Origin: DATMXT01 sp035560415
GTDB taxonomy: Bacteria; Bacillota; Clostridia; Oscillospirales; Feifaniaceae
DNA: 64,000 nt
Assembly (NCBI GenBank): GCA_035560415.1
Contig: DATMZG010000089.1
Coordinates: 1-64,000 of the forward strand
Reading direction: 5' to 3'
Every line of letters begins with the position of its first letter. Within the stretch, counting starts at the first letter, position 1. The notes beneath the pieces are model-generated. The model made no database searches. It had not been told where the DNA came from and saw nothing but the letters and a program-made list of their open reading frames with translations. The position numbers and the translations under genes were made by a program. Shown here piece by piece: positions 54,633 to 63,710 of this stretch.

Positions 54633-55610
54633 TCATGTTTTGCGTGTCGCTACAACCTCAAATCCGGCGATATTTGGGTCTTCGGCGATGTTTATGCCCG
54701 CAATGCCGGGCAGGGCCGCAAGAATTTTCCGGTTTCGCCCGCCCTGACCCGCAAGCTGGGAGGCTCTGCCCCTGCCGACCGTCAGGACGACCTGACCCGC
54801 AAGCCCCGCGAGGGCCGCTTTTGCGCGCCCCAAATAAATTTCCCCCTGCACAAGTTCCCGGAAGGCCGGATGATAGGGCCCCGCGACGAGCTCCCCCGCC
54901 CCGTAGCCCTCCTCGGCGTGCAGCCCCAGTTTGACGACCGGAATGCCGGCCCCGTCAAAGAACTCCAAAAGGGTTTTGCACAGGGCGACAGCCTCCTCCA
55001 GCGTCTGCGGCCGGTAAGTTTCGTCCTTTGCGAGGGCCGACCCCCGCAGCACGAGGGTCGGATAAATGCGCACGCCGTCAGGCGCAAGCTGGGCCAACCG
55101 GCGGGCGGTGGAGAGGGCCCCAGCGTCGGTGTCGCCCGGCAGCCCCGTCATCATCTGGAGGACAAGCTCCATGCCGGCCCCTTTGACGCACCGGGCCGCC
55201 CGCTCGACCTGCGCCGCCGTGTGGCCCCGCTCGCAGCGGGCGAGCACCGCGTCGTCCATACTCTGGGCGCCGAGCTCGACCGTCGTCACGCCGTGCGATA
55301 AAAGGATGCCGCAAATTTCATTGTCGACGGCATCGGGCCGTGTCGAAAGCCGGAGCCCACGCAGGCCATGCCGCTTCACATAGGCCTGTCCCACTTTGAG
55401 GTAGGACGTCATGAGTGTGCGGTCGATGGCCGTGAAGCTGCCACCGAAAAAGGCGAGCTCGGTGTTTTCGGCGTCTTTGGGTGGCGGGATTTGGGCGATT
55501 TTTTCGGGCGGCGTCGGCAGCGCGGAGCCCGCAATCGTGTTTTGATTGCAAAAAGTGCAGCGGTGGGGGCATCCGAGGTGCGGAATGAAGACCCCGACGG
55601 CGCCGCTCAT
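54633..55610 (-). CDS. radical SAM protein, Elp3-like
   Basis: 325 residues. The cluster motif CPHRCTFCNQ (C-x3-C-x2-C) at 14-21 binds the 4Fe-4S centre and SAM. The barrel continues with LAFFGGSFTAID and LSTRPDAVDNEI, as in the Elp3/oxygen-independent-coproporphyrinogen-oxidase-like group commonly found between rnc and smc in Clostridia. There is no acetyltransferase domain, so it is not a full Elp3. Substrate unknown; tRNA modification is a guess. It overlaps rnc by 4 bases. Confidence 0.87.
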   Translation of the reverse strand: MSGAVGVFIPHLGCPHRCTFCNQNTIAGSALPTPPEKIAQIPPPKDAENTELAFFGGSFTAIDRTLMTSYLKVGQAYVKRHGLRGLRLSTRPDAVDNEICGILLSHGVTTVELGAQSMDDAVLARCERGHTAAQVERAARCVKGAGMELVLQMMTGLPGDTDAGALSTARRLAQLAPDGVRIYPTLVLRGSALAKDETYRPQTLEEAVALCKTLLEFFDGAGIPVVKLGLHAEEGYGAGELVAGPYHPAFRELVQGEIYLGRAKAALAGLAGQVVLTVGRGRASQLAGQGGRNRKILAALPGIAGINIAEDPNIAGFEVVATRKT

Positions 55611-56272
55611 TGCCCCATGAGCGTCAGCGCCACCCGGGCCGCCTGCTGCTCCGCCTCCTTTTTCGTGCGCCCCTGTCCGCTTCCGATGGGGTTGCTGTTG
55701 AGGTAGACTTCCACCACAAAGACCTTGCAGTGGTCGGGGCCGCTCTCCTCTTTGAGCTTGTAAGTGAGCCCCTCGCCCCTGTTTTTCTGGACGATCTCCT
55801 GAAGTTCGGTCTTATAATCCGTAAACCGGGCCCCCTTCACGGCCTGCTTGACGGCCGGTGTAATCCATGGGAGCAAAAATTCGGTGGCCGCCTCCATGCC
55901 GGAGTCGAGATAAATTGCGGCCAGAAGCGCCTCAAAGGCGTCGGCCAGAATGGAGTCGCGGTCGGCGCCGCCCGACGCAGCCTCGCCCTTGCCCATTCGC
56001 AGCGCCTCTCCAATGCCAAGCTTCCTTGAAAACTCGGCCAGCGATTTTTCGCAGACGACGGCCGCCCGCACCCGGGAGAGGTCGCCCTCGGGCAGCGCGG
56101 CGAAGTTCTGGTAGATGTATTTGCTTGTGATGAGGGAGAGCACCGAATCGCCCAGAAACTCCAGCCGCTCGTTGTAGACCACTTTCTTTGGCTTTTGCTC
56201 GTTGGCGTACGATGAGTGGGTCATGGCCGCCTCAAAAAGCGACTCGTCTTTGAACTTGTAGCCGATATCCAT
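55607..56272 (-). CDS. rnc: ribonuclease III
   Basis: 221 residues. It cuts double-stranded RNA in rRNA maturation. The catalytic signature NERLEFLGDSVL (Glu and Asp) is at about 35-46, a second acidic patch is in DAFEALLAAIYLD, and a double-stranded-RNA-binding domain occupies about 150-221. The ATG at 56272 (MDIGYKF) has AAAGGAT upstream; an ATG three codons earlier overlaps that site. Confidence 0.96.
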   Translation of the reverse strand: MDIGYKFKDESLFEAAMTHSSYANEQKPKKVVYNERLEFLGDSVLSLITSKYIYQNFAALPEGDLSRVRAAVVCEKSLAEFSRKLGIGEALRMGKGEAASGGADRDSILADAFEALLAAIYLDSGMEAATEFLLPWITPAVKQAVKGARFTDYKTELQEIVQKNRGEGLTYKLKEESGPDHCKVFVVEVYLNSNPIGSGQGRTKKEAEQQAARVALTLMGQ

Positions 56273-56292
56273 GCAGCGCATCCTTTCGAAAA

Positions 56293-56321
56293 CATGGGCG
56301 GAGGGCACATGCCCTCCGCCC
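56293..56321 (-). terminator. hairpin after acpP, before rnc
   Basis: GGGCGGAGGGCA and TGCCCTCCGCCC form a perfect 12-base stem; the minus strand continues ATGTTTTC. It probably ends the acpP message in the 173-base acpP-rnc gap. The rest of that gap holds GC-rich repeats but no gene that I can support. Confidence 0.68.
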
Positions 56322-56445
56322 GACGCTTGATATTGATTTCAAATTGCCGTGGGGCTTGCGGCGGATGGGTTTTTTGCGCTGCCCAAAGCCTGTAAACGGG
56401 TTCCCGTCCCAGCGGGACGCCCCGCCGCATGGCCGCCGAAAGACC

Positions 56446-56673
56446 TCATTCAATCATCGCTGAGACGGCGCTGACGATGTCGCCAACCGTCTGGATTTTT
56501 TCAACCTGCTCGTCTTCGACCTGAATGTCGAATTCCTCCTCCATGGCCATCACGAGCTCGACAATGTCCAGGGAATCAGCGCCAAGATCCTCGAGCCTTG
56601 TGTCCATTGATATGGACCCCTTTTCGAGTGACAGCTGCTCACAGAGCAGCATCCTGACCTTTTCGAAAATCAT
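56446..56673 (-). CDS. acpP: acyl carrier protein
   Basis: 75 residues, acidic. The phosphopantetheine serine lies in GADSLDIVELVMAME (about residue 34). Carrier of growing chains in fatty acid synthesis. ATG with GAGGGG upstream; the longer open frame lacks a ribosome site. It has its own strong promoter, between plsX and rnc. Confidence 0.96.
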   Translation of the reverse strand: MIFEKVRMLLCEQLSLEKGSISMDTRLEDLGADSLDIVELVMAMEEEFDIQVEDEQVEKIQTVGDIVSAVSAMIE

Positions 56674-56713
56674 ACCAGCACCCCTCAAAGCGAAATCTGT
56701 ATTTATAATAAGA

Positions 56714-56742
56714 ATAATAGTCAACAAATATTCCTGTGTCAA
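56714..56742 (-). promoter_or_regulatory. SigA promoter of acpP
   Basis: Minus strand carries exact TTGACA and TATTAT with a 17-base spacer, 10 bases after the plsX stop. A second TTGACT lies 20 bases downstream in AT-rich sequence. Confidence 0.78.
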
Positions 56743-56751
56743 GGGCCCCCG

Positions 56752-57735
56752 TTAAAAATCCTTGCCGGTCTCCATCGTCAGCATGCCGCTCCCCGACGCC
56801 GCCATGACCGCCTGCCGGATGGCGCTGGTCACTGAGCGGGCGTTCGAGCTGCCGTGGGCTTTGATGACCGGCTTTGCCGCACCGATGATGGGCACGCCGC
56901 CAAACTCGGTGTAGTCGAACCGCCTTTTGAAGTCGGAAATGCCGCTTTTGGCGAGCAGACCGCCCAGCTTTGTCAGCGTGTTTTTCATAAAGGCCTCTTT
57001 GATGCCGGAGGAGAAAAACTGGGCCACGCCCTCAACTGTCTTCAGAATGGCGTTGCCGACAAAGCCGTCGCAGACCGCGACGTCGCAGGGGCTCGTGAAG
57101 AGGTCGCGGGTCTCTAAATTTCCGTAAAAATTCAGCCCGCTCTCTCTCAGCAGCCGGTGGGCCTCGACGTATTCCGGCCGGCCCTTGTCCTCTTCCCTGC
57201 CGTTGTTGATGAGCCCCACAACGGGGTGCTCTATTCCGGTGACCGACTTCATGAAATTGACGCCGTGGTTTGCAAACTCCACGAAGGTCTCGGGCGCGCA
57301 CTCAAGGCCGGCGCCGCTGTCGAGCAGCAGCACAAAGCCCTCTTTTTTGGGGATGGGCGTGCCCAGCGCCACCCGGCGGGCACCCGGCACCCGGCCGACA
57401 AAGGCGACCGCGCCTATCATGACGGCGCCGGTGCTGCCGCAGGAGACAAAGGCGTCCCCCCCGCCGTCGGAAAGAAGCTTCATGCCGACCGTGATGCCGA
57501 CCGGCTTTCTGGCGCGCACAGCCGCCAGATAGTCGAGCCCGAAGTCCCCGGGCAGCGCGGCGGGGACGACCGTGACGGCCGCGGGCGCCCCGTATTTTTT
57601 TAGGCGGGTCTTTAAGTCCCGCTCCGGCCCGCACAAAATGACTTCAATTTTATATTTTTTTGCGGCGTCGCAGGCCCCCGCGACCATGGCCTCCGGGGCG
57701 TTGTCTCCGCCGCAGGCGTCGAGTATGATTTTCAT
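56752..57735 (-). CDS. plsX: phosphate acyltransferase PlsX
   Basis: 327 residues. It transfers acyl groups from ACP to phosphate as the first step of phospholipid synthesis in Firmicutes. Begins IILDACGGDNAPEAMV, with the family stretches SCGSTGAVMIGA and LLDSGAGLECAPE. ATG overlaps trmFO by 4 bases; acpP follows from its own promoter. The plsX-acpP-rnc order is conserved. Confidence 0.96.
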   Translation of the reverse strand: MKIILDACGGDNAPEAMVAGACDAAKKYKIEVILCGPERDLKTRLKKYGAPAAVTVVPAALPGDFGLDYLAAVRARKPVGITVGMKLLSDGGGDAFVSCGSTGAVMIGAVAFVGRVPGARRVALGTPIPKKEGFVLLLDSGAGLECAPETFVEFANHGVNFMKSVTGIEHPVVGLINNGREEDKGRPEYVEAHRLLRESGLNFYGNLETRDLFTSPCDVAVCDGFVGNAILKTVEGVAQFFSSGIKEAFMKNTLTKLGGLLAKSGISDFKRRFDYTEFGGVPIIGAAKPVIKAHGSSNARSVTSAIRQAVMAASGSGMLTMETGKDF

Positions 57736-59039
57736 AGCGTCCCCCTGAACCCGTCAATCAGACTTAGCGACCGCTGCGCCAGCAGCGGGTTTTTATTTTT
57801 CTTGCCCTTGAACTTGAAGTCGGGCGGCGAGATGATGCCGAAGTTGATGTTCATCGGCTGGAATTTCGCGGGATTTGCCGTCGAGACGTAGTTGCCCAAG
57901 GCCCCGATGGCCGTCTCCACGGGGAAAATGACGGGCGGGAGCCCTAAGACGTGGCGGGCCATGCCGACGCCAGCCACAAGGCCCGAGGCCGCGGACTCGA
58001 CATACCCCTCCACCCCCGTCATTTGACCGGCGAAAAAGAGATTAGGGCGGCTTTTGCACTGAAAACTCGCCGTCAAAATCAGGGGCGACGCGATGTAGGT
58101 GTTGCGGTGCATGACGCCGTACCGCGCAAAAGAGGCCCCTTCAAGCCCCGGAATCATGCCGAAAACGCGGCGCTGCTCGGGAAATTTCAAATGCGTCTGA
58201 AAGCCGACGAGGTTGTAGAGCGTCTTGGCGGCGTCGTCCTGGCGAAGCTGCACGACGGCGTAGGGCTCCTCCCCCGTTTTGGGGTCTTTGAGCCCGACCG
58301 GCTTTAAGGGCCCGTAGCGCATGGTGTCCTCCCCGCGGCGGGCCATGACCTCAATGGGCACGCACCCCTCAAAGACGGCCCCGTCCTCAAACCCGCGGAG
58401 CGGGGCCTCCTCGGCATGGCTCAGCGCCTCCCGAAAAGCGAGGTATTCCTCTTTCGACATGGGGCAGTTTATGTAGTCGTCCGACCCCTTGCCGTAGCGC
58501 GACTGGAAAAAGGCCTTCCCCATGTCAATTGATTCAAACGTGACAATGGGGGCGGCCGCGTCGAAAAAGTGCAGGTGCGACTGCCCGAACTGCGCCAAAA
58601 TGGCGTCCGACAAAGACTCGGTCGTCAAGGGGCCTGTCGCAATGATGGCCTCGCCCTCCGGCAGCGCCGACACCTCGCCGCTCTCGAAAGTGACAAGCGG
58701 GTGGCTTTGTAAGGTCTCGGTGATGTGCCGCGAAAAACCCTCGCGGTCGACGGCTAAGGCCCCGCCCGCCGGAATGCGGCGCAGGTCCGCCGCCCGCATG
58801 ACAAGGGAGTCAAGATGGCGCATCTCCTCTTTGAGCAGCCCCACCGCGTTGTCGACGGAGGCGGCCCGAAGTGAATTGGAGCAGACGAGCTCGGCAAAGC
58901 CGGGGCAGCTGTGGGCGGGCGTGTAGGCGTCCGGTTTAATATCTCTAAGCAGCACCGGTACGCCCCGTTTGACGAGCTGCCAGACCGCCTCGCACCCGGC
59001 AAGGCCGGCGCCGATGACCTCGACTTTCGTGCCAATCAT
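57732..59039 (-). CDS. trmFO: tRNA (uracil-5-)-methyltransferase TrmFO
   Basis: 435 residues. Folate- and FAD-dependent methylation of U54 in tRNA. The FAD loop VIGAGLAGCEAVWQL is at the N-terminus, and the conserved AGQMTGVEGYVESAASGL near the C-terminus. It overlaps topA (upstream) and plsX (downstream) by 4 bases each; topA-trmFO is the usual Firmicute pair. Confidence 0.96.
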   Translation of the reverse strand: MIGTKVEVIGAGLAGCEAVWQLVKRGVPVLLRDIKPDAYTPAHSCPGFAELVCSNSLRAASVDNAVGLLKEEMRHLDSLVMRAADLRRIPAGGALAVDREGFSRHITETLQSHPLVTFESGEVSALPEGEAIIATGPLTTESLSDAILAQFGQSHLHFFDAAAPIVTFESIDMGKAFFQSRYGKGSDDYINCPMSKEEYLAFREALSHAEEAPLRGFEDGAVFEGCVPIEVMARRGEDTMRYGPLKPVGLKDPKTGEEPYAVVQLRQDDAAKTLYNLVGFQTHLKFPEQRRVFGMIPGLEGASFARYGVMHRNTYIASPLILTASFQCKSRPNLFFAGQMTGVEGYVESAASGLVAGVGMARHVLGLPPVIFPVETAIGALGNYVSTANPAKFQPMNINFGIISPPDFKFKGKKNKNPLLAQRSLSLIDGFRGTL

Positions 59040-61186
59040 GCCTGTGCCTTTGTCGAGCCGTTCCCTGCGGCCGAAGCGCCTGACCCTTCCTCCGTGGCGG
59101 CCCCCCGCTGCTCCGGCTTCTCGCCGTTGGGGCAGTCCTCATTGGAACAGATCAAAGACTTTTTGCCGTACCGCACTTTTTGCAGCATGACGCTGCCGCA
59201 GAGTGGGCAGTTCTCCTTGGAGGGTTCGTACCAGCTTATGAATGAACAGGCAGGCGCGTGTTCGCAGACGTAGTATTTGTTTTTGTTCTTGCTCAGCCGC
59301 TTGACGATGCGCCCGCCGCACTTGGGGCATTTGGCGCCGGTGTCCTCAATGAGCGGCTTGGTGTTCTTGCACTCCGGGTAGCCGGGACAGGCCAAAAACT
59401 TGCCGAACCGCCCGTTTTTAATGACCATTTTGCGCCCGCACAGCTCGCAGACCTCGTCGCTCTCCTCGTCCGGAACCCGGAACAGTTGGCCGCCGAGCTC
59501 TTTTTCGGCCTTTTTGAGCTCACTGTCAAAGCCCGCGTAAAACTCCCCGACCGTCTTTTTCCACTCGACCTCACCGGCCTCGACCTTGTCGAGGTTGTCC
59601 TCCATGTTGGCTGTGAACTCGACGTCGACGATGTCGTTGAAGTGGTCTTTCATGAGCCCCGTCGTCACAATGCCAAGCGGAGTCGGCTTAAAGGACTTGC
59701 CCTCCTTGATGACGTACTCTCTCGACTGGATGGTCGAAATGGTCGGCGCGTAAGTGGAGGGGCGGCCGATGCCGTTTTCCTCCAGCGCCTTGATGACGCT
59801 GGCCTCGGTGTAGCGGGGGGGTGGCTGGGTGAAGTGCTGCTCGGGGTCGAGCTCCTCAAGGGTCAGAATTTCGCCTTTTTCGAGTTCCGGCAGTTTGCCG
59901 GCGCTCTCCTCCGTCTCCTCGCTCGTCTCCTCGTAGACGGCCGTAAAGCCTGGGAACTGCACCGTGTGGCCGCTGGCTTTAAAGAGGCAGTCCCCGGCCG
60001 TGACGTCGACGCTGACGACGTTTAAGACCTGCGACTCCATCTGGCAGGCCAGAAAGCGGTCCCAGATGAGCTTATAGAGCCGATAGGAGTCGCGCGGAAT
60101 GGCCCCCTTGACCTTTTCGGGCGGCAGCATCATCGTGATGGGCCGGATGGTCTCGTGGGCGTCCTGCGCGCCGCCGCGCGACTTGTAGCGGCGGGGCGTC
60201 TGCGGCCGGTAGTCCTCGCCGTAAGTCAGCCCGATATAGGTGCGCACCTCGTCCAAAGCCTCTTCCGAAATGCGAAGCGAGTCGGTGCGCATGTATGTGA
60301 TGAGGGCGGTCAGGCCCACGCCCTCGACTTCAATGCCCTCGTAGAGCTCCTGGGCGATGGACATGGTCTTCTTCGAAGTGAACCCGAGCCGGCGGGCGGC
60401 CTCCTGCTGCATGGTCGGCGTCGTGAAGGGCGGCGCCGGACTGCGCTTTTTCTGGCTCTTTTTGACGCTTTCAACCCGATAGACGGCATTTTTCACAGCG
60501 TCCGCAATTCCGGACGCGGCGCTGCCGTCCGGCAGCTCGAGTTTGCCTTTGGCCGTGCCGTGAAAGCGCGCCTTAAAGGAGGCGCCGCTCGACTTTGCCA
60601 AAAGCGCGTCAATGGTCCAGTATTCCTCCGAGACAAAGGCCTCGATCTCCTCTTCGCGGTCGACGATGAGCCGCGTGGCGACGCTCTGCACCCGGCCGGC
60701 CGACAGCCCCTTGCGCACTTTGTTCCACAAAAACGGGCTGATTTTATAGCCCACCAGCCTGTCGAGAATCCGACGGGCCTGCTGGGCGTCCACAAGATTC
60801 ATGTCGAGCGGGCGGGGATTTTTAATGGCCTTCTGCACTGCCGTCTTGGTAATTTCGTTGAAGGTGACCCGAATGGGCTCAGACGGGTCCAGCCCCAAAA
60901 TCTGGGACAGGTGCCAGGAGATGGCCTCCCCCTCGCGGTCGGGGTCGGTTCCGAGGTAGACTTTTTTTGCGGCCTTCGCCTCTTTTTTGAGTTCGCGAAT
61001 CAGCTCTCCCTTTCCGCGAATCGCGATGTAGTTGGGCTCAAAGTTGTTGTCAACCTCGATGCCCAGCTTGCTTTTGGGCAGATCGCGCACATGCCCCATT
61101 GAGGCGACGACACGATAGTTGTTCCCCAGGTATTTCCGTATGGTCTTGGCCTTGGCCGGCGACTCCACAATCAGTAAATTTGCCAT
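59036..61186 (-). CDS. topA: DNA topoisomerase I
   Basis: 716 residues. Type IA enzyme that relaxes negative supercoils. TOPRIM motifs are LIVESPAKAKTI and GTDPDREGEAISWHL, and the active Tyr lies in ITYMRTDS. Three C-terminal zinc fingers are seen: CELC...CPGYPEC, CPKC...CEHAPAC and CPLC...CSNEDC. The ATG at 61186 follows AAAGGAAG. It lies 1 base after the dprA stop, as in B. subtilis. Confidence 0.97.
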   Translation of the reverse strand: MANLLIVESPAKAKTIRKYLGNNYRVVASMGHVRDLPKSKLGIEVDNNFEPNYIAIRGKGELIRELKKEAKAAKKVYLGTDPDREGEAISWHLSQILGLDPSEPIRVTFNEITKTAVQKAIKNPRPLDMNLVDAQQARRILDRLVGYKISPFLWNKVRKGLSAGRVQSVATRLIVDREEEIEAFVSEEYWTIDALLAKSSGASFKARFHGTAKGKLELPDGSAASGIADAVKNAVYRVESVKKSQKKRSPAPPFTTPTMQQEAARRLGFTSKKTMSIAQELYEGIEVEGVGLTALITYMRTDSLRISEEALDEVRTYIGLTYGEDYRPQTPRRYKSRGGAQDAHETIRPITMMLPPEKVKGAIPRDSYRLYKLIWDRFLACQMESQVLNVVSVDVTAGDCLFKASGHTVQFPGFTAVYEETSEETEESAGKLPELEKGEILTLEELDPEQHFTQPPPRYTEASVIKALEENGIGRPSTYAPTISTIQSREYVIKEGKSFKPTPLGIVTTGLMKDHFNDIVDVEFTANMEDNLDKVEAGEVEWKKTVGEFYAGFDSELKKAEKELGGQLFRVPDEESDEVCELCGRKMVIKNGRFGKFLACPGYPECKNTKPLIEDTGAKCPKCGGRIVKRLSKNKNKYYVCEHAPACSFISWYEPSKENCPLCGSVMLQKVRYGKKSLICSNEDCPNGEKPEQRGAATEEGSGASAAGNGSTKAQA

Positions 61187-61187
61187 C

Positions 61188-62300
61188 CTACTTCCTTTCC
61201 GTCCTATCAAATCTGCCGTCAGGCAGTTTTTTTATCATTCCCTTATGTATGAGCTGCGTGAGCGTTTCGCTCAGCCGGTGCTCCTCCATCCCCGAGAGCC
61301 GCAAAAGCAGCCGGGGCGACATTCCTCCGCCCGAAACGAGAAGCGCTGACAGCCTCTCCTCATCCCGACTCAGGGCCGCGCTGCTGTCCGCAGCGGGTCT
61401 CGCGGGCAGGTATAGTTTCTCGGGGTACAAGGCGATATATTCCGCCAAAATGTCGGCGGGCTCCGTGACGGCTCTGGCTGAGAGCGACTTGATGAGCCCG
61501 TTTGTCCCCTTTGACGAGGGGGACGTGACGGGGCCGGGCAGCGCAAAGAGGTCGCGGTCCTGGTCGAGGGTGTGCCTCGCTGTGGCAAGAGCCCCTGAGC
61601 GCTCCCCCGCCTCCGCGATCAGGGTGCCGTAGGAGAGGCCGCTCACAATGCGGTTGCGGATGACAAAGCTGTTTTTCTCCACCCGGCACTCGGGGTAGTA
61701 TTCGCTGAGTATGGCGCCGCCCGTCTTAAGGATTTCCTCATAGAGCCCGCTGTTTGAAAACGGATAGACCCGGTCGTGCCCCGTCGCCATGACGGCGGCC
61801 GTCCGCCCACCCCCCTCAATTGCCCCGCGGTGGGCCGCGGCGTCAATGCCCTCGGCGAGCCCCGACACAATCGTGATTCCGCACCCGGCAAGCGCCTTTG
61901 CAAAGTCATATGCGCAGCCCTCCCCGTACGGCGTGCACCCGCGGGTGCCGACAACGGCCAGCGTCAGCGGTTTTGTCAGGGCCGCAAGGTCGCCTTTGTA
62001 GTAGAGGGTCACGGGCGGCTGGGCGATGTGGCTCAGGAGCGGCGGATAGTCCTCCTGCCACGGGTGAGTGACTTCGACGCAGTATTTCCGGCAGTTTTCC
62101 TCAATATATTTTGCGCCCGCCATCGACTTGTCACAGAGGGCGCGAAGCTCGGCGCCCGTGAGCAGTCCGGTCGCGGAGAGCGACTCCCGCCCCGCCTCGT
62201 AAATTTCACGCGGGGAGCCAAAGCAGTCGAGGAGCCGGAAGACGCAGGGCGCGTCGGGCGGCAAGGCAGCCGCCAGCCACAGCGCGTGGATGTCCGCCAT
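61188..62300 (-). CDS. dprA: DNA processing protein DprA
   Basis: 370 residues. It loads RecA on incoming single strands in transformation. The Rossmann core has AVVGTRGCTPYGEG, SGLAEGIDAAAHRGAI and VIRNRIVSGLS. An N-terminal SAM-like helical part (to about 70) and a C-terminal winged helix (about 310-370) are both present. ATG at 62300 with GGAGGGGAGGAG upstream; the open frame further upstream has no such site. Confidence 0.95.
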   Translation of the reverse strand: MADIHALWLAAALPPDAPCVFRLLDCFGSPREIYEAGRESLSATGLLTGAELRALCDKSMAGAKYIEENCRKYCVEVTHPWQEDYPPLLSHIAQPPVTLYYKGDLAALTKPLTLAVVGTRGCTPYGEGCAYDFAKALAGCGITIVSGLAEGIDAAAHRGAIEGGGRTAAVMATGHDRVYPFSNSGLYEEILKTGGAILSEYYPECRVEKNSFVIRNRIVSGLSYGTLIAEAGERSGALATARHTLDQDRDLFALPGPVTSPSSKGTNGLIKSLSARAVTEPADILAEYIALYPEKLYLPARPAADSSAALSRDEERLSALLVSGGGMSPRLLLRLSGMEEHRLSETLTQLIHKGMIKKLPDGRFDRTERK

Positions 62301-62349
62301 CGACGTCTCCTCCCCTCCGGTCTTCATTTCTCTATATCGTCTGTTTTTA

Positions 62350-63048
62350 TCAAATGTTTCTTCCAAACAGCTCCCACAGCAAAATTGCGGCTGCGGCGGG
62401 CGCCGACAGCGACTCGGTCGCTCCCGCCATCGGGATGACCACCACCCGGTCGCAGAGTGCCAAGAGCGCCTGCGACATGCCGGCCCCCTCGTTTCCGACG
62501 GCAATGGCGCCGCTCGTAAGGCTTTGGCCGCCCAGTTTCACGGTATCGGCCCGCAGGGCGCTTCCCCACAGCGGCAGGCCTGCCGCGGCAAGCGCCGCCT
62601 TTGCGGCGTCCGGCGTATCGAAAGACAAGGTCGGCATCCGAAGGGCCGAGCCCATGCTGCCCCGCAGCACTTTGGGGGCGTAGATATCGACCGCCTCGCC
62701 GCAAAACAGCACGCCCGTAAGCCCCATGGCCTCGGCGGTGCGCAAAATTGAGCCGACGTTGCCGGGGTTTTGCAGGTTTTCAAGCAGCATATACCGGCCG
62801 TCCGGCACAAGGGTCAGTTCCCTCTCCTGCGGCAGCTCAAAGGCCGCTGTCACCCCCTGCGGCGTCACGGTGTCGCACAGCCGCGCAAAGGCGCGCCCGC
62901 CGACCTCCTCGGCCCGCCACAGGCCGCACAGCTTGTAGCCTGCCGCCAGCGCCTCGTCAATGAGCTTTTGCCCCTCGACCAAAAACCGGCCCTGCCGCCT
63001 TCTGCCCTTGGAGGTCAGAAGCTCGGCGGCCTCTTTTACGCCAATCAC
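62350..63048 (-). CDS. SpoU/TrmH family RNA 2'-O-methyltransferase
   Basis: 232 residues. SPOUT knot enzyme with an N-terminal L30e-like substrate-binding part (to about 80). Motif 1 is LENLQNPGNVGSILRTAEAMG, motif 2 AVGNEGAGMSQ, and motif 3 IPMAGATESLSAPAAAAILL. In motif 3 the usual Asn of SLNV is replaced by Ser (SLSA), which is uncommon. GTG start overlapping ktrA by 4 bases. Target, rRNA or tRNA, unknown. Confidence 0.88.
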   Translation of the reverse strand: MIGVKEAAELLTSKGRRRQGRFLVEGQKLIDEALAAGYKLCGLWRAEEVGGRAFARLCDTVTPQGVTAAFELPQERELTLVPDGRYMLLENLQNPGNVGSILRTAEAMGLTGVLFCGEAVDIYAPKVLRGSMGSALRMPTLSFDTPDAAKAALAAAGLPLWGSALRADTVKLGGQSLTSGAIAVGNEGAGMSQALLALCDRVVVIPMAGATESLSAPAAAAILLWELFGRNI

Positions 63049-63698
63049 AGCTTGCTGACCCGTGAGATGGCCTCGCTCTCGCCGATGACGATGAGCACAT
63101 CGCCGCGCAGGAGCTTTTCATCGGGGTTGGGCGCGATATTGAGGTCGCCGTCCGCAGTCCGGCGCAGTCCGATGACGTTGACGTTGTATTTGGAGCGCAC
63201 GCCGATCTCCCGCAGAGTGCGCCCCTCCCACTTGTCGGGCAGCATAATCTCCACGATGGAGTACCGGTCGGACAGCTCGATATACTCGAGAATGCTGTTC
63301 ATGGAGAGGCTCTGGGCGAGCCGCGCCCCCATGTCCCGCTCGGGGAAGACCACTTTGTCGGCGCCGACTTTTTGAAGCACTCTGGCGTGCAGGTCGGACG
63401 AGGCCTTTGCGACCACTTCCTTGACCCCCATCTCCTTGAGCATGAGGGTGACGAGAATGGACGACTGCATGTCGGTCGACATGGCGACGATGACGCAGTC
63501 GAAGTTGCGAATCCCGAGCGACTGGAGCACATGCTCCTCTTTGGCGTCCCCCGTGACGGCATGGGTGATGTCGTCGCAGACGCGGGCAACCGCCTCCGGC
63601 TTCTCGTCAATGCCCAGCACTTCAAAGCCGAGGTCCGAGAGCGTCTTCGCGAGGTTGCTGCCAAACCGCCCAAGTCCGATGACTGCAAAAGATTTCAT
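63045..63698 (-). CDS. potassium uptake regulatory subunit KtrA/TrkA
   Basis: 217 residues. Cytoplasmic RCK protein that gates a KtrB/TrkH channel in answer to nucleotides. Rossmann loop FAVIGLGRFGSNLA (RCK_N, to about 135) and an RCK_C domain (about 140-217). The single-RCK length fits KtrA of Gram-positives better than the double-length TrkA of E. coli. It lies 12 bases after the channel gene. Confidence 0.94.
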   Translation of the reverse strand: MKSFAVIGLGRFGSNLAKTLSDLGFEVLGIDEKPEAVARVCDDITHAVTGDAKEEHVLQSLGIRNFDCVIVAMSTDMQSSILVTLMLKEMGVKEVVAKASSDLHARVLQKVGADKVVFPERDMGARLAQSLSMNSILEYIELSDRYSIVEIMLPDKWEGRTLREIGVRSKYNVNVIGLRRTADGDLNIAPNPDEKLLRGDVLIVIGESEAISRVSKL

Positions 63699-63710
63699 TC
63701 CATCCCCTCC

